Below are positions 35,145 to 44,199 of a stretch of DNA of 64,000 nucleotides, piece after piece. The stretch covers positions 3,658,001 to 3,722,000 of the forward strand of contig CBDCEM010000003.1 in assembly GCA_965215825.1 (NCBI GenBank). The letters run 5' to 3'. Numbering within the stretch: the stretch's first letter is position 1; every line of letters starts with the position of its first letter. The notes under the pieces are model-generated. The model was not told the origin of the DNA. It ran no database searches and was given only the letters and a program-made list of their open reading frames with translations. Made by a program: the position numbers and the translations under genes. The stretch comes from JAWPMT01 sp965215825 (GTDB lineage: Bacteria > Bacteroidota > Bacteroidia > Cytophagales > Cyclobacteriaceae).

Positions 35145-35468
35145 ATGGGAAAAGCAATAGAAATAACCGATTCAAATTTCGAATCAGTGATAAACGGAGA
35201 CCAACCCGTATTGGTTGATTTCTGGGCGGAGTGGTGCGGTCCTTGTAAAATGATCGGCCCTGTAGTAGAAGAATTGGCCACTGAATATGATGGCAAAGCA
35301 GTAGTAGGAAAAGTAGATGTGGATTCGAATCCTGAAGTATCTGCTAAATTCGGAATTAGATCCATCCCTACCCTTTTGGTTTTCAAAGGAGGAGAAATTG
35401 TAGATAAGCAAATTGGAGCTGTTCCAAAGGCAGTACTAGAACAAAAATTATCTGCACAGATTGCCTAA
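35145..35468 (+). CDS. trxA: Thioredoxin
   Basis: A 107-residue thioredoxin with the redox site WCGPCK (Cys31, Cys34), the cis-proline segment RSIPTLLVFKGGE and no signal peptide, so it is cytoplasmic. It reduces disulfides in enzymes such as ribonucleotide reductase and peroxiredoxins; a Bcp-type peroxiredoxin is encoded 2 kb downstream. It stands alone, with a terminator 29 bp after the stop. Confidence 0.97.
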   Translation: MGKAIEITDSNFESVINGDQPVLVDFWAEWCGPCKMIGPVVEELATEYDGKAVVGKVDVDSNPEVSAKFGIRSIPTLLVFKGGEIVDKQIGAVPKAVLEQKLSAQIA

Positions 35469-35496
35469 TTAACAGTAAGCTGCTCAAAAAATTAAG

Positions 35497-35520
35497 ACGT
35501 CCTTCAGGGCGTTTTTTTTT
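35497..35520 (+). terminator. Rho-independent terminator after thioredoxin
   Basis: ACGTCC-TTCA-GGGCGT forms a 6-bp stem with one G-U pair and a four-base loop, followed by nine T. Confidence 0.85.
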
Positions 35521-35690
35521 GCCCTTTGGTAAGTGTATTTCTTTTAAAGAGCGTTATTTACCTGACTTTCAGAACAAATTCACTGCTATAACTTGTTAAA
35601 TACGCAATTCATATGCTGATTTTGACGTGGATATGTTCTATTTCCTCGTGAAGCACATTATTTTCGATTCTTTAGAGGCTCGACTAGCAA

Positions 35691-37565
35691 ATGACGAAAA
35701 TTAACTGGCGCATTATTTTCTCGATTGTAATCATTTCGATAACACCCCTTCTATCGAGAGGACAATCCACAAACTTTACTACGGAGAATTATTATCTATT
35801 TCCTATCTATCCGGGTCAAACGCATTATCTGGCAGGTACCATGGGAGAAATGAGAGGAACACACTTTCATGGAGGTATAGATATCAGAACCGGAGGAAAA
35901 TCAGGCCTTCCTGTGTTAGCCACTGCCGATGGATATGTCTCTCGGATCCGGGTCCAAACCGGAGGATACGGACATGTTCTCTATGTTCAGCATCCCAATG
36001 GAACTACCTCAGTATACGCGCACCTGGAACGTTTTGAACCAGAATTGGAAGCTTATCTTCTGGAACAGCAGTACAAAAAGCAATCCTATGAAGTCAATTT
36101 ATTCCCCGAACGAAATGTCTTCCCTTTCAGGCAGGGTGAAGTACTTGCTTACTCAGGAAACACAGGCTCGTCCAGTGGTCCACATCTCCACTTTGAGATT
36201 CGCGATGCTAAGCAGCGTATATTGGATCCACTCAAGTTCAATTTCAGTGAAATCCGAGACAATATTGCTCCAATCCTTCGGAAAATAGCCTTTGTCTGCC
36301 TTGATGACGAGGCAAGAGTTAATGGTGTTTATGGTCGTTTTGAATTCGAAGTGATCAAAAACGAAGGTAAATATCGCATACCGAAACCACTGCAACTGGA
36401 AGGCCGTGTTGGGGTTGAGATCGACTATATCGATCGTCATAATGGATCCAGCGCACGAAACGGGATACCTGAAATACTGATGGCTATAGATAATGACACA
36501 GTTTTTCACCAAAGAAAAGCACGCATGTCATTCAACGAGATGCGGAACATTGTTGTTCACATGAACTACCCTACTTATGTGAATCGTCGAAGGAAATTCA
36601 ACAAGCTTTTTCAGGATGAAGGAAATACATTGGACATCTATCTAACCAATAATGAAGGGGTCCTGTTCACAGGAAATGAACGACTTTTAAATGTCTACCT
36701 TCAGGATGCTTACGGTAACCTATCCGTACTTGAAACCAACATTAACCATAGAAAAATTGTCAACAGACCTGAGCCTACATTCAGAAAATTTCTCATTCGT
36801 GAAAATTGGATTCATCTAAAATCTCCCTTGGAAACTAATGCCACAGTTCTCTTGGAAGCGGATACCGTCAGCCTGAAATCCTATGCAGAGATGAAAAGCC
36901 AATACTATCTCTATGACCTCAGGAAAGGACTTCCCACTCAATTATTGGCTGGCGAAGACACGGTGGAATTTAATTTCCAGAAAGCTATTCCATCTGGACA
37001 ACAGGTCAAATTCCAACGTGAGAACATTCAAATAGATTTTAAGAAATCCACACTTTTCGATACGCTATACCTCAGGTACGAAAAAACGACAGATCGCGGT
37101 TCCGAATTCTGGGACCTGCCTCATGCCGACTTCCCCCTTCGCGGAACAGCTAAAATTACTCTGATACCAGAAAAAGAATACACAGATAAGCACCACGTTT
37201 ATAGTGTTTGGGGTAAAAAATCATCCTTCATTGGAGGTGAATGGAAAGATGGCCTGATTACTTTTCACACACGGGATCTTGGAAAATTCACAATAGAAGC
37301 TGACCTAAGCCCTCCGACTGTCCGTAATTTAAAAATGGCCCGGGATGGAATTACGTTGTTAATAGATGATGCGAAATCTGGAATAAAGAGTTACAAGGCC
37401 TATCTCAATGGCGAATGGTTACTCATGGCTTACGACGCCAAAAAGAAAAAAATCCGAGCAATACCAAAAGATAAGAATCAACCTCTTGAAGGCAATTTCA
37501 GGCTGGAAATAATGGACAATGCCGGAAATGAACGGATTTACGAAAAACAAATACCTACAACATGA
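35691..37565 (+). CDS. M23-family metallopeptidase
   Basis: A 624-residue envelope protein with a signal peptide (to about residue 25) and an M23/LytM domain at about 45-185. The zinc ligands are visible in HFHGGIDI (His60, Asp64) and PHLHFEI (His165, His167). All four are intact, so it should be an active cell-wall endopeptidase. The remaining 430 residues are beta-rich, with no repeat I recognise. Its stop overlaps the start of the bcp gene by four bases, so the two are co-translated. Confidence 0.92.
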   Translation: MTKINWRIIFSIVIISITPLLSRGQSTNFTTENYYLFPIYPGQTHYLAGTMGEMRGTHFHGGIDIRTGGKSGLPVLATADGYVSRIRVQTGGYGHVLYVQHPNGTTSVYAHLERFEPELEAYLLEQQYKKQSYEVNLFPERNVFPFRQGEVLAYSGNTGSSSGPHLHFEIRDAKQRILDPLKFNFSEIRDNIAPILRKIAFVCLDDEARVNGVYGRFEFEVIKNEGKYRIPKPLQLEGRVGVEIDYIDRHNGSSARNGIPEILMAIDNDTVFHQRKARMSFNEMRNIVVHMNYPTYVNRRRKFNKLFQDEGNTLDIYLTNNEGVLFTGNERLLNVYLQDAYGNLSVLETNINHRKIVNRPEPTFRKFLIRENWIHLKSPLETNATVLLEADTVSLKSYAEMKSQYYLYDLRKGLPTQLLAGEDTVEFNFQKAIPSGQQVKFQRENIQIDFKKSTLFDTLYLRYEKTTDRGSEFWDLPHADFPLRGTAKITLIPEKEYTDKHHVYSVWGKKSSFIGGEWKDGLITFHTRDLGKFTIEADLSPPTVRNLKMARDGITLLIDDAKSGIKSYKAYLNGEWLLMAYDAKKKKIRAIPKDKNQPLEGNFRLEIMDNAGNERIYEKQIPTT

Positions 37566-38014
37566 TCACACTGAAAGCAGGAGATAAAGCCCCTGAATTT
37601 GAAGGAAAAGACCAGGACGGTAATCTGGTGAAGTCGTCTGATTTGCGAGGAAAAAAGATTGTCTTGTATTTCTATCCTAAAGATAATACTCCGGGATGTA
37701 CCGCTCAATCCTGCAACCTTCGGGATAATTATGAAGTTTTGCAAAAACAAGGATATGTCGTTTTGGGCGTAAGTCAGGATGGCGAAGCTTCCCACCAGAA
37801 GTTTATCACAAAACACGAGTTGCCGTTTTCTCTTCTCGTTGATACTGACCACACCATTCACAATCTTTTTGGTACCTGGGGAGAAAAGAAAATGTACGGG
37901 AAAACCTATATGGGGACTTTACGAACCACGTTTGTCATTGATGAAGAGGGTATCCTATCGGAAGTGATTGAAAAAGTAAAGACCAAAGATCATACGGCCC
38001 AGATATTGGGGTAA
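37562..38014 (+). CDS. bcp: Thiol peroxidase, Bcp/PrxQ type
   Basis: A 150-residue peroxiredoxin with the peroxidatic Cys46 in PKDNTPGCTAQSC and the resolving Cys51 five residues on, the atypical 2-Cys PrxQ arrangement. It reduces hydroperoxides with electrons from thioredoxin. It is coupled by a four-base overlap to the M23 peptidase gene and is followed by a clear terminator. Confidence 0.96.
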   Translation: MITLKAGDKAPEFEGKDQDGNLVKSSDLRGKKIVLYFYPKDNTPGCTAQSCNLRDNYEVLQKQGYVVLGVSQDGEASHQKFITKHELPFSLLVDTDHTIHNLFGTWGEKKMYGKTYMGTLRTTFVIDEEGILSEVIEKVKTKDHTAQILG

Positions 38015-38034
38015 CCGGTAAAATTTCATCATGT

Positions 38035-38062
38035 AAAAGGCATCCTCGCAGGTGCCTTTTTT
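38035..38062 (+). terminator. Rho-independent terminator after bcp
   Basis: AAAAGGCA and TGCCTTTT form an 8-bp perfect stem around a ten-base loop, with further T after the stem. It lies 20 bp after the bcp stop. Confidence 0.88.
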
Positions 38063-38102
38063 ATTTTCTCTGATACCGCAAATCAAACTACAGCAAAAGG
38101 AC

Positions 38103-38131
38103 TGATCACTTTTTATTACTTTGGTGATCAC
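38103..38131. promoter_or_regulatory. Inverted repeat upstream of the BNR-repeat gene
   Basis: TGATCAC (38103-38109) and GTGATCA (38124-38130) are perfect inverted arms around 14 bases, ending 24 bp before the start codon of the large BNR-repeat gene. It may be an operator; no regulator is known. Confidence 0.35.
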
Positions 38132-38154
38132 ATACCAACCTAACCTCCATTCGC

Positions 38155-41100
38155 ATGATGAAGAAGCTTGTCCTTTTGCTACTACTTGCACTACCTATTC
38201 TCGTATTTGGCCAACGAAAAAAGAAAAATCAACCGCAGTATGATAAGATTGATACAGAACTCCTTTCAGGTCTGAAATGGAGAAATATCGGTCCTTTCCG
38301 AGGTGGTCGAAGTGTGACCAGTACTGGCGTAGTAGGCGACCCGATGACCTACTACATGGGGAGCACCGGAGGTGGTATTTGGAAAACAACGAATGCCGGC
38401 ATTACCTGGAAAAACATAAGTGATGGATTCTTAAACACTGGAACAGTTGGCGCTATAGCTGTTGCTGAGTCGGATCCGAATGTAATTTTTGTGGGCATGG
38501 GTGAGCACGCTATCAGGGGAGTGATGACCTCCAGTGGGGATGGTGTTTATCGATCGACAGATGCCGGTCGTACCTGGGAACATGTAGGATTGGAAAACTC
38601 CCAGCACATCTCGGATGTCATTATTCACCCTACCAATCCCGACATTGTTTTTGTCACTGTTCAAGGACCGCAGTACGGTACCAGTCCACAAAAAGGGGTT
38701 TATAAATCCATCGATGGTGGAGAAAGCTGGAAACAGGTATTGATGGTCAATTCTAATGTTGGAGCTTCCTCCTTGGCCATGGATTACACCAACCCTCGTA
38801 TACTTTACGCTTCTATGTGGCAACATCAACGCTATCCCTGGACCATGCAATCCGGTGGGGATTCATCGGGGCTTTACAAATCCACAGATATGGGTGAATC
38901 GTGGGAGAAAATGGAAGAAGGACTACCGGAAGCTTTTGGTAAATCCGGAATTTCCGTTTCCCGAGCAAATCCCGACCTTGTTTTCGCTGTAATTGAAGCA
39001 GAAGGTGATGAAGGTGGGGTGTATCGATCCAATGATGGTGGCAAAGAATGGAGTCAGGTCAACAAGGATCGCGTAAACATCGCCAGGTCGTGGTACTACA
39101 TGGAAATTTTTGCAGATCCCGTCGACGAAAATATAGTTTATGTAGCTAACGCACCTGTCACGAAATCCATTAATGGCGGGAGATCATTCGGCAACCTTCC
39201 TACCCCACATGGTGACAATCATCATATATGGATCAATCCAAAAAACAACAAAAACATGATCAATTCCAATGATGGAGGAGCGAATGTCACCTTCGATGGT
39301 GGTAAGAGTTGGTCTACACAACAAAATCAACCCACTTCACAATTCTATCGGGTCAACACGGACAACCTGGTCCCCTATAATGTATACGGTGGACAACAAG
39401 ACAATTCAGCAATTGCCATTGCCAGTCGGACAAACGGACGTGGCATAGGTTGGAAGGATTGGTATTCTGTGGCCGGATGTGAGAGTGCTTATGCTGCATT
39501 TGATCCTGATAATCCTTTTGTTGTATACGGAGGTTGCTATCAGGGTATCATCGAAAAATGGGACAAGGCAACTGGTGAAGGGAAATTGATCAATCAGTAT
39601 CCGGAGTTGAGGCTGGGCAATGTACCAGCGAATTTCAGTCATCGCTTTAATTGGAACGCTCCCATCATCTCCTCACCTCACGACAGAAGTGTAATCTACC
39701 ATGGTGGAAATGTAGTTTTTAAGACCAGTGATGGGGGGCAATCGTGGGAAGCAATATCACCCGATTTAACAAGAAATAATCCTGATCAACAAGGTAAAGG
39801 CGGCGGTCCATACACCAATGAAGCAGCCGGTGGAGAAAACTATAATACGCTGATGTATCTAACAGAATCGCCTCACGAGGAAGGCGTTATCTGGGCTGGA
39901 TCTGATGACGGACTCGTACATCTTACCAAAGATGGCGGACAAAATTGGGCAAATGTGACACCTGCAGGATTAGCAGAAGGAATCATCAATTCGATAGAAG
40001 TTTCTCCACACGATCCTGCGACAGCCTACATCACGGTGATGCGTTACAAGTTCAATGATCTTACCCCAATTGCTTTCAAAACCAATGATTACGGTACAAC
40101 GTGGACAAAAATTACCAATGGCGTGGATGAAGCTCCTTCCTTTTTCAGGGTTGTACGAGAAGATCCCAAAGTCAAAGGTTTATTATACGGGGGAACTGAA
40201 ACAGGACTTTATGTCTCTTTCAATGATGGTGCTTTCTGGCAAAAGATTCAACTGAACTTACCCGTAGTTCCTATCAACGACATCATGATTCGTCAAAATG
40301 ACCTGGTGGCTGCTACGGCAGGACGATCTTTCTGGATCCTTGACGATTTAGGAGCAATACAACAATCGAAAGGGGTATTTGAAGATAAAATACAATTGTA
40401 TCGTCCCAAAAATACGTATCGTTTATTTGGTGGCAGTCAGGATAACCCTACTCCGGGGTGGGGTCAAAATCCTAAAGAAGGAGTCACTCTTGACTACTAC
40501 TTACCTAATGAATTGGACAGCACTTCAATCACGTTGAAAGTGTTGCAAAATGGTGAAGAAATCCGTAGCTATTCCTCTGATGAAGCTAAGGATTTCAAGA
40601 GTTGGGCAGGTGGCCCGCCCAAACCTGCGGCACTTCCTGCCAAACAAGGTCTCAATCGATTTACATGGGATTTCAGGAGAGCTACTTTACCTGCAGTATC
40701 CAAGGTCTTCGCTTTTGGAGATTATCGTGGCTCACGTGTAGGTCCGGGTGATTATACCCTACGTCTCATTCACGAAGATGATTCAGTAGAAGCCACTGTG
40801 ACCATTTTAGCGAACCCTTCGATCACAGCTAGTAATTCAGATTGGCAAGATCAACAAAGCAAGTTGGTGGGCATTGAATCTACCATCCGTGACATTCATG
40901 AATCTGTTAATGTCATGCGTTCCGCAAAAAGCCAGCTTCAGGGGTATCAGAAGCGGTTGAAAGGGAATGAGGCTGCTGAAGTTTTACTGGATACCGCAAA
41001 GTCACTGGTAACCAAAATAGAAGAATGGGAGAACAATCTGATTCAACCGAAACAGCAGACTTTTCAGGATGTGATCAATTTCCACAACCAACTAAATGCG

Positions 41101-41298
41101 CACCTGATGTACTTGAAAGGCGCCATCGATGAGACCGAGCCTCAAGTGACAAAAGGAGCTGCAGAACGTTATGATGATTTGATGGCAGAATGGAAAACCT
41201 TTTCTGAAGCCCAAAAACAATTGATCAATGTAGAACTGAAAGCATTTAATGACATGTATGAAGAATTGGGATTGCCAGCGGTGATATTGGAAGAGTAG
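38155..41298 (+). CDS. Large secreted BNR/sortilin-like beta-propeller protein
   Basis: A 1047-residue secreted protein with a signal peptide (to about residue 20). Residues 35-760 contain many BNR/VPS10-type strands with Asp-box words (SSTGGGIWKTTNAGITW, VYRSTDAGRTWEH, YKSIDGGESWK, GLYKSTDMGESWE, VFKTSDGGQSWE, HLTKDGGQNW), predicting one or two large propellers. A beta-sandwich and a helical, coiled-coil-like tail (about 880-1040) follow. Homologues in Bacteroidota are often named glycosyl hydrolase without proof. No catalytic residues can be assigned. It stands alone, with an inverted repeat just upstream. Confidence 0.88.
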   Translation: MMKKLVLLLLLALPILVFGQRKKKNQPQYDKIDTELLSGLKWRNIGPFRGGRSVTSTGVVGDPMTYYMGSTGGGIWKTTNAGITWKNISDGFLNTGTVGAIAVAESDPNVIFVGMGEHAIRGVMTSSGDGVYRSTDAGRTWEHVGLENSQHISDVIIHPTNPDIVFVTVQGPQYGTSPQKGVYKSIDGGESWKQVLMVNSNVGASSLAMDYTNPRILYASMWQHQRYPWTMQSGGDSSGLYKSTDMGESWEKMEEGLPEAFGKSGISVSRANPDLVFAVIEAEGDEGGVYRSNDGGKEWSQVNKDRVNIARSWYYMEIFADPVDENIVYVANAPVTKSINGGRSFGNLPTPHGDNHHIWINPKNNKNMINSNDGGANVTFDGGKSWSTQQNQPTSQFYRVNTDNLVPYNVYGGQQDNSAIAIASRTNGRGIGWKDWYSVAGCESAYAAFDPDNPFVVYGGCYQGIIEKWDKATGEGKLINQYPELRLGNVPANFSHRFNWNAPIISSPHDRSVIYHGGNVVFKTSDGGQSWEAISPDLTRNNPDQQGKGGGPYTNEAAGGENYNTLMYLTESPHEEGVIWAGSDDGLVHLTKDGGQNWANVTPAGLAEGIINSIEVSPHDPATAYITVMRYKFNDLTPIAFKTNDYGTTWTKITNGVDEAPSFFRVVREDPKVKGLLYGGTETGLYVSFNDGAFWQKIQLNLPVVPINDIMIRQNDLVAATAGRSFWILDDLGAIQQSKGVFEDKIQLYRPKNTYRLFGGSQDNPTPGWGQNPKEGVTLDYYLPNELDSTSITLKVLQNGEEIRSYSSDEAKDFKSWAGGPPKPAALPAKQGLNRFTWDFRRATLPAVSKVFAFGDYRGSRVGPGDYTLRLIHEDDSVEATVTILANPSITASNSDWQDQQSKLVGIESTIRDIHESVNVMRSAKSQLQGYQKRLKGNEAAEVLLDTAKSLVTKIEEWENNLIQPKQQTFQDVINFHNQLNAHLMYLKGAIDETEPQVTKGAAERYDDLMAEWKTFSEAQKQLINVELKAFNDMYEELGLPAVILEE

Positions 41299-41521
41299 AG
41301 TTCGAGAGGCGCACCCTACTTCTCGCGAACTTACGGGCGTGCTTCTTTAACAGGCACGCTCAACTTTTGGGGATTCCACAACACCCCTATTTTCGGGAAG
41401 CTCCTTATACATTAAACGGGTTCGCCTTTTTTGTAGAATTGATTACTCTTTTTAGGTAGCTTCGTCTAAGTCTCACTCTACGTTGCTAGTTTCCATTTTG
41501 GTGACAAATGCAATTGGACTA

Positions 41522-41956
41522 CTAATTGAAAACTCTTTTATAAATAGGCTTTCGATATAAAAACTGACCTAGAAGAACAGGATACATCAGCAAGTCGGTG
41601 AGCAGTGTTCCTGTCGAATAGGTAATATCATCAATGATTTCAGATCCTGTTTCACTCATCTGAACCTCATGGTGGTGTTTCCATAACTTTAGAAAAAAGG
41701 GAAGTTCGGTGCCGATATCTACAAAGCACCATTTAGTCCCTGTTTCATGGTCTTCTGTGATATCACTGACCCAGCGCTGTTTGAAAAAGAGGAAATTTAA
41801 CTCCAGTTCCACCTGGTCTCCCTTCTGACAGCCATCGAATCGCAGGAGTTTAACAGGAGGAAACGGTGGATTTAAAGAGAGAAACAGGTCTTGATTGAAT
41901 CTACTTTTTACACTTTTAAGAGGGGCCTTGACGTGGGTCTTTATCCTTAGTTTCAT
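41522..41956 (-). CDS. SRPBCC-family ligand-binding protein
   Basis: A 144-residue protein with a START/Bet-v-1-like pattern: an N-terminal strand (MKLRIKTHVKAPLKSVKSRF), central strands with GDQVELELNFLFFKQRWVSDIT and WCFVDIGTELPFFLKLWKHHHEV, and a long C-terminal helix ending in QFLYRKPIYKRVF. These match small SRPBCC proteins of Bacteroidota that bind hydrophobic ligands. No enzymatic role can be read. It is a lone gene on the minus strand. Confidence 0.8.
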   Translation of the reverse strand: MKLRIKTHVKAPLKSVKSRFNQDLFLSLNPPFPPVKLLRFDGCQKGDQVELELNFLFFKQRWVSDITEDHETGTKWCFVDIGTELPFFLKLWKHHHEVQMSETGSEIIDDITYSTGTLLTDLLMYPVLLGQFLYRKPIYKRVFN

Positions 41957-42059
41957 ATGATAAAATAACTCACGCGGTAGGGATTTGTTTAAGTCCTAAC
42001 ATGCATTTCAAGTGCAGCCTTGGATCTCATATAAATGCAACAGGAATGGAACGGAATTA

Positions 42060-42848
42060 TCAATCTTTTAGCTCTAATCGATTAGAGTCAAAATCATCAA
42101 CTTTATCCGCTTTCCAATTCAGCGTATAAACTGCTGAGGATCCTTTATCGCCTTTTTGATTGGAGTGTTCTCCATATGCAATGACAAACACCGTTTCACC
42201 AACATGTGCCACAAAGGTCGCGTAACCCTGCCCTGAATCATGACTTATACGATCCGCTTTCCCAAATGTGAATGGTAAGGATTCCGATTTGCTGGCCGCA
42301 GCCTTAGCGTTGGCCAAATACTTTTGTCCTTTTAGGATGTTTTCATCTTTCGTACCCAATTCCAATGCTTGAGGATGTTTTTTGCGGAACTCTGCAACAG
42401 GGTCTTCCAAATCATCAGCCACCTGTTCCCCTACATCTTCTTTTTCAGAGTCTTCGTAGAGGCCATTTAAGTACTGCTTAAAGTCTTTGCTCCCATGAAA
42501 TTGGCTTAAATCAATAGACCAGGTTTCATCTATCAATTTCGACAAAAATCCAGTACTCGGTAATTCATCTCCATCGGTGTAATCAGATTGTTCTTTGAAC
42601 CAACTCAGGACTTCATCCTTTGTGACTTCCCTTTCATTTTCCAGGATCTTTCGCTGAACGATATTATTAGCGAGATGATCGTGGCTTTTAAGTTTGGCGC
42701 TTTTATTTATCGATCGTTGAATCGCGTCGATCTTCCCCGCAGATTCACGCTGATCTTCAATCACAAGCCCTTGACCTAATTTTAAGGTCTGATGTGATGC
42801 TGAAACAGGTTTGCGCTCCTGCGTCTCCGAATTAGTCTGATATTTCAC
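42060..42848 (-). CDS. Unknown protein with eCIS-cargo-like N-terminal leader
   Basis: A 262-residue protein. The GTG at 42848 is preferred because the longer frame starts with an unlikely hydrophobic TTG extension. Residues 25-68 (GLVIEDQRES, DAIQRSIN, NNIVQRK) resemble the leader of proteins linked to extracellular contractile injection systems and DUF4157-type toxins, in which FVDNRPEA and VQRK words recur. The middle is acidic and helical. The C-terminal 75 residues (FGKADRISHDSGQGYATFVAHVGETVFVIAYGEH) form a compact beta-rich domain I do not recognise. It has no signal peptide. The adjacent divergent gene encodes an ATP-grasp enzyme. A cargo or effector role is a guess; no eCIS structural genes are in the window. 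Confidence 0.6.
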   Translation of the reverse strand: MKYQTNSETQERKPVSASHQTLKLGQGLVIEDQRESAGKIDAIQRSINKSAKLKSHDHLANNIVQRKILENEREVTKDEVLSWFKEQSDYTDGDELPSTGFLSKLIDETWSIDLSQFHGSKDFKQYLNGLYEDSEKEDVGEQVADDLEDPVAEFRKKHPQALELGTKDENILKGQKYLANAKAAASKSESLPFTFGKADRISHDSGQGYATFVAHVGETVFVIAYGEHSNQKGDKGSSAVYTLNWKADKVDDFDSNRLELKD

Positions 42849-42995
42849 GTTGGGGTAAAAAAACAATTTACATAGAATTTGCTCTTCACACAATAGTAAA
42901 AAATTCAACTGTGGTATATTTAATTATCATAAAACTGATTTAATTAGTTGTATTTATAATGATCTGCCTGTCAGATCTTTAGAGGTTGTTGTGGA

Positions 42996-44093
42996 ATGAA
43001 TATCCTTTTTATCAATAGTAAAAATCACTGGGAGAATGGTTGGCTAAATACACCTACCAGTCTCAGGTTCGCCATGGACACCCTGAACAATTTGGGAATT
43101 TCGGTTTCCTGTTCAGAAATCCAGGATGCAAATGAACTGGAAAAGACACTCGGCAGACTACCGAAACGCACCTTGTTATGGCCAAATGCCTATTACACTC
43201 AGGGAGCATCAGGTGAAGTTGTCTGGTTACAGGAATTTATCGAAAATCGCGAATTGCCCTATGTTGGTAGTCCCGTTCATGGTTTAAAAAACATGCTGAA
43301 TAAGCCCAATACACATCAATTGCTCAGCCGTGCTGGAGTAGCAATTCCTGATTATCTAAGCATTTTACGATCCCATTTTCATGAATTTGACAAACTCATA
43401 GCAAATAGTGAATTGACATGGCCTGTAGTTGTAAAACCTTCATGTGAATCGTGTAGTATGGGCGTAATAAGGGCTGATACACCCAGTCAGGCCAAGCAGC
43501 ATATTGAGCAGTTGTTCGATGAATTCCCTTTTAGCGAAGCCTTATTAGAAACCTTCCTTCCCAGTGAAGACATCACATGTGGTTTCTTGGCACTTGGCAA
43601 TGACATACTATTGCTACCTACCTATTATAAGTCACTCGAATTATCCGGGAAAAAACATGTTGTTGAACGAGACCTGGGTAAAGGTCCATGGGGTGGTTCA
43701 TCCATCGTAATGCCGCCCATCAAAGGCGCAACCATATTGAATCAACTCCAGGATCAGATGCTAAAACTGACTCATGCATTGCAAATAGCCGGAATAACCC
43801 GAGTGGATGCTCGATTGGATGAAGGTGGAATACTTAGGTTTTTTGACGTAAATGGTATGCCTGCTCTGTCCTATCCGAAGAGCGTTCTAGTGCGTCAGGT
43901 AAGGCAGTGTTTTCCTCACTTGCCTGATGTAAAAGCTTATGAGTATTTGCTTAAAACAGTAGTCTTAATTGCAGCAGAGCGCTTTAATCTAAAAGTGCCA
44001 GGTAAACTTTGCGATGAACACTTGTTCTCAATGGACAGTAAACATGGCATTCGGCTATCAGCATTGCGAAATACGCAATATGAGGCGATGTGA
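42996..44093 (+). CDS. ATP-grasp ligase (D-Ala-D-Ala ligase-like)
   Basis: A 365-residue ATP-grasp enzyme. The N-terminal part (1-100) is Rossmann-like and leads to YVGSPVHGLKNMLNKPNTHQLLSRAGV, the Ddl-type lysine-containing start of the ATP-grasp fold. VVKPSCESCSMGV forms the ATP loop, and GITRVDARLDEGG-ILRFFDVNGMPAL gives the Mg-binding Asp and Asn (DxN in place of the common ExN). It differs from a housekeeping Ddl in these motifs and in its C-terminal 40-residue extension. Substrates are unknown; peptide or amino-acid ligation is expected. It is divergent from the eCIS-leader gene, sharing a 147-bp promoter region. Confidence 0.82.
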   Translation: MNILFINSKNHWENGWLNTPTSLRFAMDTLNNLGISVSCSEIQDANELEKTLGRLPKRTLLWPNAYYTQGASGEVVWLQEFIENRELPYVGSPVHGLKNMLNKPNTHQLLSRAGVAIPDYLSILRSHFHEFDKLIANSELTWPVVVKPSCESCSMGVIRADTPSQAKQHIEQLFDEFPFSEALLETFLPSEDITCGFLALGNDILLLPTYYKSLELSGKKHVVERDLGKGPWGGSSIVMPPIKGATILNQLQDQMLKLTHALQIAGITRVDARLDEGGILRFFDVNGMPALSYPKSVLVRQVRQCFPHLPDVKAYEYLLKTVVLIAAERFNLKVPGKLCDEHLFSMDSKHGIRLSALRNTQYEAM

Positions 44094-44199
44094 CAATAAG
44101 TATCATTGACTACCGGAATTGAAAATATACTTGTCCAGTTTTCGGTTGCGCCACCGCTCTTCTTTTGGGTTTCTTTGAAGAAATTTAAAGATTTGAATC

